DNA of 64,000 bases from Enoplosus armatus (taxonomy: Eukaryota; Chordata; Actinopteri; Centrarchiformes; Enoplosidae), in the NCBI RefSeq assembly GCF_043641665.1, contig NC_092190.1, forward strand, positions 25,188,010-25,252,009. The letters run 5' to 3'. Of this stretch, positions 23,401 to 35,400 are shown in pieces (position 1 is the stretch's first letter; each line of letters opens with the position of its first letter). The notes under the pieces were generated by a model. The model did no database searches. It was given only the letters and a program-made list of their open reading frames with translations, and was not told where the DNA came from. The position numbers were made by a program, and so were the translations under genes.

Positions 23401-26400
23401 CAAGCAGTGGTTAAATTGTGCCGGGGCTGTCCGGGGCTCAGGTTTTCTCAGTCTTAATAATTCAAACAATAAAACATGTTTTGTTCATAGCTGTAGAGAT
23501 CATAGGCCTAAATGAGGTGATGTAAAAACTTGAACATCAGAGCCTCTGAGTGACTGATATTGGCTGAGTGGTTTATGCGCTATCCCTCCTGCCTGTCAGC
23601 TCATGGAGAGCTGCCTTTTCTCGCTGAACTGTTAAGAGTGCGTAACCTTCGTCTCCAATTTCTCACATCAGTAGACTTTATTTTGTTCCCAGCCCTTATT
23701 GTTTCATCTCGTGAAGTGGGTGTGTTTGTGCTTGTGGTGCTGGACGGACCCACTGAGGATCTATATAGACTATACTGCTTCGCCCTTTGCCCCCCCCCAC
23801 ATAAAAAATCCTGATTTAACCCCTGGCAACAAGCAGAGTGTATGCATGTTGTGTAGTGCATCTTACTATCTGAATAATGCAGCAAAATACTGCACCAGAC
23901 TTTAGACTAGGTGGTTGTCGGTCACTTTCTGCTGCCTCAAGATAGCACTGCACCAACGATCATTTTAAGACCAGCGTGCCCATGGGCACACACATGGGCG
24001 CAAGTACATGTGCTACTTACACAACGTGGGCGCTGGGCGTGAAAAAGACAACTGTGTCGTTGGAAACTAGCAATGACACTTGCACTGTGCTGTGCGCTGC
24101 TTTGTGCGGGGTGTAAGATCAGAATCAGAATCAGAAACTGTTTATTGCCAAGTAACATACATTACAAGGAATTTGCCATGGTCTGATGATGCTGACAACA
24201 ACCATGTAAAAATGTAAAAATATAAAGGTAAAAGAATAAGATAGATAAATAAGAAACAGTGCAGTGACCAAATAAAGTGTCCAGTAGGGGGTGGGTGCGT
24301 TAATGTAATGTAAAACTTGTGTTTGTGTTGGGGGGGGGGGGTTCAGTGCAAGGCTTTGGCCGTGTTCGTCAGGTTGACTGCAAAGGGAAAGAAACTGTTT
24401 TTGTGGCGGGAGGTTTTGGTCCTGATGGACCGCAGCCTCCTGCCAGAGGGGGGGGGGGGGGGGTCAAACAGATAGTGTCCAGGGTGGGAGGGGTTGGCAG
24501 CGATCTTCCCTGCTCTCCTCAGGGTCCTGGAGTAGTACAGGTCCTGAAGAGATGGGAGGTTGCAGCCAATCACCCTCTCTGCAGAGCGGATGATACGCTA
24601 TGTCCTTGGTGGAGGCAGCAGCATACCAGACAGTGATGGAGGAGGTGAGGATGGAATCTATGATGGCAGTGTAGAAGTGAACCAGCATTGTTTGTGGCAG
24701 ATTAAACTTCCTCAGCTGCATCAAGAAGTACATCCTCTGTTGGGCTTTCTTGATGAGGGAGCTGATGTTCAGCTCCCACCGGAGGTCCTGGCTGATGATG
24801 GAGCCCAGGAAACGGAAGGACTCCACAGTGACCACTGGAGAGTCACACAGGGTGATGGGGGCGGGTGGGGCTGCACTCTTCCTAAAATCCACAACCATCT
24901 CCACTGTCTTTGAAGCGTTAAGCTCCAGGTTGTTGCTGTTGCACCAGGTCACCAGATGGTCAATCTCCCACCTGTAGGCAGACTCATCCTCTCCAGAGAT
25001 GATTCCGATGAGGGTGGTGTCGTCCGCGAACTTCAGGAGCTTGACGAACTGGTGACTGGAGGTGCAGCTGTTGGTGTACAGGGAGAAGAGTAGAGGAGAA
25101 AGAACGCAGCCTTGAGGGGAGCCGGTGCTGATTGTCCGCGAGTCTGAGACGTGTTTCCCCAGCTTCACGTGCTGCTTCCTGTCAGACAGGAAATCTGTGA
25201 TCCACCTGCAGGTGGGGTCAGGCACGTTGAGCAGGGAGAGATTGTCCTGAAGAAGAGCCGGGACGATGGTGTTGAAGGCAGAGCTGAAGTCCACAAACAG
25301 GATCCTGGCATAGGATCCCGCGGAGTCCAGGTGCTGGAGGATGAAGTGTAGGGCCAAGTTGACGGCATCGTCTACAGACCTGTTGGCTCTGTAGGCAAAA
25401 TGCAGGGGGTCCAGCAGAGGGTCAGTGATGGATTTGAGGTGGGACAAAACCAGGCGTTCAAATGATTTCATGACCACAGAGGTCAGGATAGGGCCCCTGG
25501 ACTCCAGGTACATGCAGGCAAGCTGTCTCTCGACTTGCTGTACTGCTGTACTTAAGTCAGTCGTTTACCTCTCATAGATAGATAGATAGATAGACAACCG
25601 AATCAAGAAAATACATTAAAAAAACTACAGGTACCCTTTACTTAATTGAGGTCAACTGAAGACTAAAGTAGACATAACTGACCAAGCAAATTTCTTCTTC
25701 TGCTTCTTCTTCTTCTTCTTCTTCTTCTTATCGTCACCAGCTACGGAGTTCTTATAGCCCTGTTATCAGTCATGTGTCTTGTAGATAATTATAATAATAA
25801 CGTGATTAAAAACTGAACTGTTTGAGATGATTTTAAAGTATGTATGTTTTAATCCCTTTACGTTCCTTTACTTTCATTTTTATATTTTGGGCCAAAATAA
25901 CATGACCCACCTGACAAATGACACAAAGGGAGGGTTTATTATTATTATTATTATTATCATTATTATTAGTATTATTAGTAGTAGTATTATTTTTATTTAT
26001 TGGTCTACACGGATGCACAATAAAGAGTTAACTCTAACTGTAAATTAACCTTAATACAAATAAAGTTATACAAATAAACTAATCCGACTCTTGAGCAAAA
26101 ACAACTAAACTTAAAAAATAATTCGATTTAACTAGGATCCTAAATGTCAGACTCCCCTCTGACACAGCCAGTTGGTCTCTTCTACTTCCTATTAGAAAAC
26201 TGTCACAAACTAAAAAATATGAGCTGTATGAAAACATAAGATTGCCATCTCTTAAAACGTTTTTATGTTAACTGATTAAATAAAAAGAAAACTACTGGCA
26301 GTGTTTGGTGTTGGTCAGTGGGGAGGCCGTCAGTCACTGGATGACTTTTACATTTCTGCTCTGGTTTGAAGTCAGTTTATGTTTTGTTTCGTATATATAT

Positions 26401-29400
26401 TTATCATCAACTTTGTGTTTGTGTTTTCAGGTCTGGAGGTTGACGGGATCTACAGAGTCAGTGGAAATCTGGCCACAATTCAAAAACTTCGCTTCATTGT
26501 TGATCAAGGTCTGTTCAAGAGAAATCTCTTCTAATTCTGTTTGACTGTAACTGTCTGTTCCTGTCCTGCCTATTACAAATTACATTTAAATTCCAGTATT
26601 TTACAACAGAAAATATCTATGTCCTGATGCTGTTTTTCTAGTTGTGTTTTGTCACTCACAACTCTTCAGTAAAAATTTAATAATTATTGAAAAAGTTAAA
26701 AGTGAAGCATGAGTTAACTCTATCAACATAACCAAAACGAGACTTCTGGTGAGGCATGTGGCAAGATGGCAGCACGGTACTGGGTGCTGACAGAAAACCT
26801 CTTTTTTTGTGTTAATTGGGGCTCTTAGACAGTCTGAACAGAAGTTAGATTCTGAGAAAGATTTAACTACAGACATGGCCTCAAAAAAATATAAGTTCAA
26901 CTAAGAAACAAAATTAAATAAGACTGCACCAAGCTAATCACCCATCCAAGGAAATAGCTATGCTAATCAACAGTGGCAACAGAGATAGAATATCTGCAAG
27001 AAATGGAAATCACTTGTAAAAGCTCTCTACCCATTAGAGAAACATATGGCAGAGTATGGCAACATTCTCCAGTCATCAAAAGAGCAAGATACTAGCTCCT
27101 GTCTTAGGAGTAGTGCACATGCGCCGACCGTGCATGCGACCTGTTACAGTCACTCCTGTTTGTTTTTTTATTTTTTCTTACTTTTCTCCTTTACTCCTTT
27201 ATTTAACTCAGTACTTTTTAAGATACTGACTTTTGAAGTTGCGCCCTCTCCAAACATACTGGTGGAGAGAGTTCTCGTACTTTTTTTCACTCTGGAATTA
27301 CTTTCATTCAAACATCGGACAGTCGTGCAGCAACTTCTGGGCCGTATTGTTTACTCCAGAGATCAGTTAATCGCTCTGAAGCCGGCCACTGAAATCTGGA
27401 GAAAAACACACAGAGGATGCAGAGGAGGAACGAAGCGGAGGGAAGAGAGGTGGGTTGAGACAACAGAGGCTTATAGAGAAGAGGAGATATAAGCCGTGTC
27501 TCCCCTCTCTCATCATGGGCAATGTGAGATCGCTGGCAAACAAGATGGATGAGCTAACGGCGCTGGCCAGGAGTCAGAGGGAGTACCGGGAGTGTAGTTT
27601 AATGTGCTTTACGGAGACATGGCTGCACCAGGACATTGCCAATGACAATGTCTCCATCGACGGCTTTCAGACTGTCCGGGCCGACAGGGATTGACCGGGA
27701 GCGGTAAGCGTAAAGGAGGGGAGCTTGCCAGGTGGTGCAATCCTTCCCTCATTACCATCAAGGATTGTGTCAGTTGCCCACACATTGAACTGCTGGCGGT
27801 TGGACTCATACGGTACTATTTGCCCAGGGAATTCTCACATGACATTGTTTACATCCCTCCCTCTGCCAATCCGACGTCGGCGTGTAACATCATTCACTCC
27901 GCCATAGACCGTCTACAGACTCAACACCTGAATATATTCATTGCTATTTCGGTTGACTTCAACCATGTCACCATGACTAAGGCACTTCCCACCTTCACTC
28001 AGTATGTGAGCTGTCCTACTAGAGAGGAGAGGACCCTGGACTTGCTGTATGCTAATGTTAAGGATGCCCCTCCCCCCTCAAGCTAGATCAGACCACAACC
28101 TAGTGCACCTCAACCCCTGTTATGTGCATCTGGTAAAGAGCCAGCCTGCAACCACAAGGACAGTGAGGAGATGGTCGGAGGAGGCTTATGAGACACTTCA
28201 GGGGTGTTTTGAGGTGACTGACTGGCAGGCGCTCTGTGAGCCACGTGGAGAGGACATTGATGGGCTCACAGAGTGCATCACGGACTACATCAACTTCTGT
28301 GTGGACTCCACTGTCCCAGCAAGGACTGTTCATTGTTATTCAAATAACAAGCCATGGTTGACAAAGGACATCAAGGCCATCCTGAATGCAAAGAAGAGGG
28401 CTTTCAGAGCAGGCAACAGGGAGGAGGTGAGAACGATCCAGGGGGAACTGAAGGTGAAGATCAGGGAGGCTAAGGGGAAGTACAGGAGGAAGAACAACAT
28501 CAGAGAGGTCTGGAGTGGAATGAGGACCTTCATGGGTTACAGGCCAACCAACAGCAGAGGAGTTGAAGGCAGTGTGGACCGGGCAAACAAATTGAATCTG
28601 TTTTTCAACAGATTTGACACAGTGGCTCCAAGGACTACAGACCCATGGCACTGACCTCCCACATCATGAAGACCCTGGAGAGACTCGTCCTGGAGCAATT
28701 CAATTCAATTCAATTCAATTTTATTTATATAGCGCAAAATCACAACAAAAGTCATTTCATAACACTTTACAAATAGAGCAGGTCTAGACCAACTCTTTAT
28801 AATGTTGTTACAGAGACCAGGCCTGAGCCAGCCCTAACTATAAGCGTTATCAAAAAGCAAAGTTTTAAGCCTACTCTTAAAACTGTGTCTGCCTCCCAGA
28901 CCCAAACTGGCAGCTGATTCCACAGGAGAGGAGCTTGATAGCTGAAGGCTCTGGCTCCTGTTCTGCTTTTTGAGACTCTAGGAACCACAAGCAACCCTGC
29001 ATTCTGGGATCGCAGTGCTCTAGTGGGGTAATAGGGTACTATGAGCTCTTTAAGATATGATGGTGCCTGACCGGTAAGAGTTTTGCAGGTCAGGAGAAGG
29101 ATTTTAAACTCTATTCTAAATTTTACAAGGAGCCAGTACAGCGAAGCTAATATAGGAGAAATATGATCTCTTTTTCTGGTTCCTGTCAGTACACGTGCCG
29201 CAGCATTCTGGATCAGCTGGAGAGTCTTCAGGGACTTATTGGGACAGCCTGATAATAAGGAATTGCAATAATCCAGCCTAGACGTGACAAATGCATGGAC
29301 TAATTTTTCTGCATCTGTTTGAGACAGGATCTTCCCGATTTTTGCAATGTTATGGAGGTGAAAGAAGGCAGTCCTTGAAGTTTGTTTTACATGACAGTTA

Positions 29401-32400
29401 AAGGACATGTCCTGATCAAAGACAACTCCGAGATTCCTCACGGTGGCGCTGGAGGCCAGGGCAATGCCATCTAGGGTAACAATATCCTTAGATACTGTGT
29501 TTCTGAGGTGTTCAGGGCCAAGAACAATAACTTCTGTCTTGTCCGAGTTCAACATCAGATGATTGCAGGTCATCCAGGTCTTTATGTCCTTAAGGCATGC
29601 TTGGAGCTTGGCTAACTGATGAGGTTCTTCTGGCATAAAGCATAAGGTGAATAGTATTGGTCCAAGCACAGAACCTTGTGGAACTCCGTGATTGACTTTG
29701 GCGTACATGGATGTAGTCTCTCAGAGTACAGTCGTTTAGCTTCTATTACCGCCTTGCTAAACTTGTACTTGGCTTCCTTAAACTCCACTCTGTTGCCACT
29801 CTTAAATGCCTCTTCCTTTTCAAATCTCAACTGTCGCAAATCTTGGTGTGTGTGGTGTGTAGTCCTGTAATAGGAATTCAAACGTTGTTAAATAATAGTC
29901 CGATAACAAAGGATTCTGTGGAAAGACAATTAGATGCTCAATTTCAAGTCCATATGTCAGAACCAGGTTGAGGGTGTGATTAAAAGAGTGAGTGGGTTTC
30001 TGTACCCTCTGACAGAAGCCGATCGAATCCAATAATGAGAGAAACACAGTACCAAGGCTATCCTTATCAACGTCCACATGAATATTAAAATCACCTATGA
30101 TAATGACTTTGTTTTAAGGACTAAACCTGATAAAAACTCAATAAAAATTCAGAGTATGGACCTGGAGCGCAATAGACTATAATGAATAAAACTGGCTCCA
30201 GTGTTTTCCATGTTGGGAGTGAGAGACTCAGAACAAGGCTTTCAAATGAGTTATAATCCAGTTTAGGTCTAGAGTTCATCAACAGGCTTGAGTCAAAAAT
30301 GGCTGCCCATCCACCTCCTCGGCCGGTGCCTCGAGGAATGTGAGTATTAGTATGACTGGGCGGAGTGGATTCATTCAGGCTGACATATTCTTCATGACAC
30401 AGCCAGGTTTCTGTCAGACACAGTAGATCAATATGATTATCTGATATTAGCTTGTTTACTAATACAGCTTTAGATGACAGAGATCTGATGTTTAACAGTC
30501 CACACATAATTTTCCTATTGTTTTGGCCTATAGCAGTGGTGGTCTTAATTTCTATTAAGTTTTTATTAATGACTCTTCTCCTGTTTATTTTTGATTGAAT
30601 TAATTTAAGTGGTTGGGGGGCAGACACAGTCATTATGGGGTTTTGGGTGGGTAACTGCTCTAATGGAAGCGCAGAAAAGCGTGTAGGACTGCGACTCTGC
30701 CTCCCGGTCTGGACTCTGGGTTGTCACGGTTTTGGTTCACAAATAAAGTTGGTCAGATTTCTAGATATGAGAGCCGCTCCATCCAAAGTAGGATGAATGA
30801 CACACCAAGCAGGACAGAGCAGGAGAGTGAGAAGGAGACAGAGGAGTCATCGCTAGCTGCTAAGCTAATGTAACAGACAGAATAGTGTGTAAACAACTAT
30901 GAGATTAGCAAAAAAGTCGCTAAAAGAAGGAGAGAACTATCAGTGTTAAGCAGAACTAGTGTACGTTTAAGTGGTTAGCGGCTGATTAGCCGCTGTAATG
31001 AAATATATAAAAAACAAATATAACTTGTTTGAGCTTATAGCCGCCAAACACACACGCTGCCAGTGACACAGAAACCGGAAGTGAAGCAATACGCTTACCG
31101 CAGCTCCGGCCCTTGGTCACACTTGGACACACTTGGCCACATTTGGACCCCCTTCAGTTCGCCTGTCAGCCTCGACTTGGAGATGAGGATGCCATCATCT
31201 ACCTGTTCAACCGCGTCTACGTCCACCTGGATAAGCCGGCGAGCACTTATCATATGTCATATTTTATTACTTCTGCAGTACGTTCAAAACCATCTGTCCA
31301 GCTCTACTGGGTGAGAAGCTGACAGAGATGCAGGTGGATGCCCCCCTCGTGTCCTGGACTGTCTACCTGACTGGCAGACCACAGTATGTGCGCTTATAAC
31401 ACTGTGTCAGACAGAGTGGTCAGCAACACCGGGGCCCTGCAGGGGACTGTCCTCTCTCCCTTTCTCTTCACCATCTACACCACGGACTTCAGCTACCGCA
31501 CAGAGACCTGCCATCTTCAGAAGGTTTCTGATGACTCAGCAATAGTTGGATGTATCAGTAAGGGTGATGAGGAGGAGTACAGGGATGCTGTGGACAACTT
31601 TGTCACATGGTGCGAGCAGAACCATCTGCAGCTCAACGTGACAAAGGAGCTGACTGTGGATCTGAGGAGGACCAAGGTGCCAATGACCCCTGTTTCCATC
31701 CAGGAGGTCAGTGTGGACATTGTAGAGGATTACAAGTACCTGGGAGTTCACATTGACAATAAACTGGACTGGGCGGTGAACACTAATGCCCTCTACAAGA
31801 AGGGCCAGAGCCGTCTCTGTTTTCTGAGGCGGCTGAGGTCCTTCAACATCTGCCGGACTATGCTGAGGATGTTCTATGAGTCTGTGGTGGCCAGTGCTAT
31901 CCTCTATGCTGTTGCATTCTGGGGCAGCAGGCTGAGGGTGGTGGACTCCAACAGACTCAATAAACTGATCCGCAAGGCCAGTGACATTGTGGGGGTGGAG
32001 CTGGACTCTTTGACGGTGGTGTCAGAGAGGAGGATGCTGTCCAAGCTGCAGGTCATCTTGGACAATGTCTCACATCCTCTTCATGACGTACTGGTCGGAC
32101 ACAAGAGCACCATCAGTGGGAGACTCATTCCTCCCAAATGTACAACAGAGTGTCACAGGAAATCATTCTTGCCTGTGGCCATCAAACTGTTCAACTCCTC
32201 CCTCTGAGTGTCAGACACACAGAATAAACAGACTGAAAATCTGGACCTACTTCACCTGCCATATACTACCTCATTAATTATTCTTTAAACAGTGCAATAC
32301 ATATATATATAAACATATATATACACTATATTGCCAAAAGTATTGGCTCACCTGCCTTGACTCGCATATGAACTTAAGTGACATCCCATTCTTAATCCAT

Positions 32401-35400
32401 AGGGTTTAACATGTCGTCAGTCCACCCTTTGCAGCTATAACAGCTTCAACTCTTCTGGGAAGGCTTTCCACAAGGTTTAGGAGTGCCTTTATGGGAAGTT
32501 TTGACCATTCTTCCAGAAGCGCATTTGTGAGGTCACACACTGATGTTGGACGAGAAGGCCTGGCTCTCAGTCTCCGCTCTAATTCATCCCAAAGGTGTTC
32601 TATCGGGTTGAGGTCAGGACTCTGTGCAGGCCAGTCAAGTTCATCCACACCAAACTCTCTCATCCATGTCTTTATGGACCTTGCTTTGTGCACTGGTGCA
32701 CAGTCATGCTGGAACAGGAAGGGGCCATCCCCAAACTGTTCCCACAAAGTTGGGAGCATGGAATTGTCCAAAATCTCTTGGTATGCTGAAGCATTCAGAG
32801 TTCCTTTCACTGGAACTAAGGGGCCAAGCCCAGCTCCTGAAAAACAACCCCACACCATAATCCCCCCTCCACCAAACTTTACACTTGGCACAATGCAGTC
32901 AGACAAGTACCGTTCTCCTGGCAACCGCCAAACCCAGACTCGTCCATCAGATCGCCAGATGGTGAAGCGCGATTAGTCACTCCAGAGAACGCGTCTCCAC
33001 TGGTCTAGAGTCCAGTGGCGATGTGCTTTACACCACTGCATCCGACGCTTTGCATTGCACTTGGTGATGTATGGCTTGGATGCAGCTGCTCGGCCAGGGA
33101 AACCCATTCCATGAAGCTCTCTACGCACTGTTCTTGAGCTAATCTGAAGGCCACATGAAATTTGGAGGTCTGTAGCGATTGACTCTGCAGAAAGTTGGCG
33201 ACCTCTGCTCACTATGCGCCTCAGCATCCGCTGACCCCGCTCTGTCATTTTACGTGGCCTACCACTTCGTGGCTGAGTTGCTGTCGTTCCCAGTCGGTTC
33301 CACTTTGTTATAATACCACTGACAGTTGACTGTGGAATATTTAGGAGTGAGGAAATTTCACGACTGGACTTGTTGCACAGGTGGCATCCTATCACAGTCC
33401 CATGCTGGAATTCCTGAGAGCGACCCATTCTTTCACAAATGTTTGTAGAAACAGTCTGCATGCCTTGGTGCATGATTTTATACACCTGTGGCCATGGAAG
33501 TGATTGGAACACCTGATTTCAATTATTTGGATGGGTGAGTGAATACTTTTGGCAATATAGTGTATGTATATATATATACATTGTTATTGTATATAGTTTT
33601 TTTTTTCACTTAAATATTGTTAATGTGTATATTTTTAATATCTTATTTTTGTACATACCCTTATTTCTAAATTTATGCCACTTTCTACTCTTGAATGGGA
33701 ACACCGGTACTGTATAATTTCCCCCCGGGATCAATAAAGTATTTCTGATTCTGATTCTGATTCTGAAGAAATTTAACGACTTGGAGGACAGATCCAGGAG
33801 AAACAATGTGCAGCTAGTCAACTTACCGACTGGTACGGAGGGCGAAGATCCAAGGGGTTACCATCAGAAGATGTAGATCGTTCCTTATATATCTGGCGAT
33901 TTTGAGAGTGAATCACAAGGGCATGAGGATGCCATTTAACTCTGCAGAATAGGCGAAAGAAGCCCTGAAATCATTGATGCTGGACGATATGGAAGAAGAC
34001 CCTGGGCAAAGAGCACAAGCTCCTCTGGAAGAGATGGAACTGCAGTAAGAATTTTGACCAGCCTATTTGTGCAATCTAACAGGCGCGGGCAAGTTAGCAT
34101 CCTGTGGGTGATGTTTTCTGTGACTCAATTAGCTTGTTAATACAAGGACAACATGGTAATGAGATATAAGTCCGTCCACAATATATCTTTTATTTCTATT
34201 GTTGATAGTTTGTTTTGAATAACTTTACTTGTATGTTCACTTATATTACTATATAAATGTGTTTAACATTGCTAAGTGGCACTCACAGATGTTACAAGGT
34301 ATGGGGTTGGTTTAATGGGAGGGGGATAACAAAGTTGCATTCATTAGCCTGCATACCCTAACTATGTTACAGCAAGGTAACAGCAAGTGCGGTTTAATAA
34401 TATTACAGATTCTAAATTCAAACTATTGTCGTTTTCATGAAGAAGTCAGGCAGTAATTGGCCTTTTTCCTTCATTCTGTGAGAAACCAGGTTCTGATTTT
34501 ATGCTGCGAACAGCAAGGCACAGTGAAAGGAGTTGGTTACTTCGTTGAGAAGTGGCAGGTGTGCAGCCTGTCGCCTGCAGCTCTTAATCTAAAATGAAGT
34601 ATGGTGGTCTGGCTATGAGAGACTACTCTTCAACAGCTCACTGTTACCGCTCCTTCTTGTTCCATTACCCCCTGTAATATTTCAAACTGATCCATTGTCA
34701 AACAATGTCAAAAATGGCCACTGTCTTGTTTTGTAGACACATTTTAGATGAACAATAGCAGTCAGTGTGAATCTCACTGACAAACACATTGCATTTCCTG
34801 TGACTACTACATAATAAGTGAGGTTTTGCATTAGCAGTAACTTAATACAGATTTTTTTCTGGGAATGTCGTCCTAGTTCATAATGTTGTAAATGCAGGGG
34901 CATTCATGTGCTTTCATCAGTGGACCATAGGCTCAATCACCATTGTGTTACCTCATTAGGTAAATTAGATAGTGACTTAACGGACATTAATTTAAATGAA
35001 AATCTTTTGAGACTATAACTTTAAGTGACTACTAACTATATGTTGGTTCGGACATGAATGCTTTTGTAAGCAATAGTCTCGATATTTTCTTCAACTCTAT
35101 CAAACTCTCAAGAATGTGCATCCAAAGTACTTAATCTCTTTCTAACAGACTGAAATTTAACTGATGTGTGGAGGGTGCATAATCCATCTGCTAAAGTGCC
35201 CAGTGATAAAGTTTCATCATAGCACCAATAAGATTAAAGTAAATAAAATAATATTTTAACCTAAGCCTAAATTGATGATAATTTGTTTGTTTGACAGAAT
35301 TATTGAATTTCAAAAGCAACAATGATTAAATAACATGTGATGCACTGATAAACTCACTGGGGTGTTTTACCTTTTATAAAATATTTTGTGTGTTGTGTGA

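Larger units (their letters stand above)
27112..33765 (+). mobile_element. LINE family A copy split by a LINE C and a Tc1-like element
   Basis: 5' end at about 27112 (GCGCCGACCGTGCATGC) matches the 5' ends at 44010 and 57536, so this was a full-length insertion. Endonuclease coding spans 27350-28090 in shifted frames ([35 protein letters not shown]) and the linker runs to 28620. A deletion joins the linker to [19 protein letters not shown]. Family C inserted at 28698-31100; A resumes at 31101 with [21 protein letters not shown] sequence, RT motif B (ALQGTVLSP), motif C (VSDDSAIVG) and a C-terminal frame to 32207. A Tc1-like element (32324-33562) splits the 3' UTR. The A tail ends at 33765. 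Confidence 0.88.

Noticed and set aside
30661..31090. Possible separate small gene at the 5' end of LINE C
   Set aside because: Sequence is continuous with the LINE C 5' UTR up to its junction at 31100; no distinct frame.
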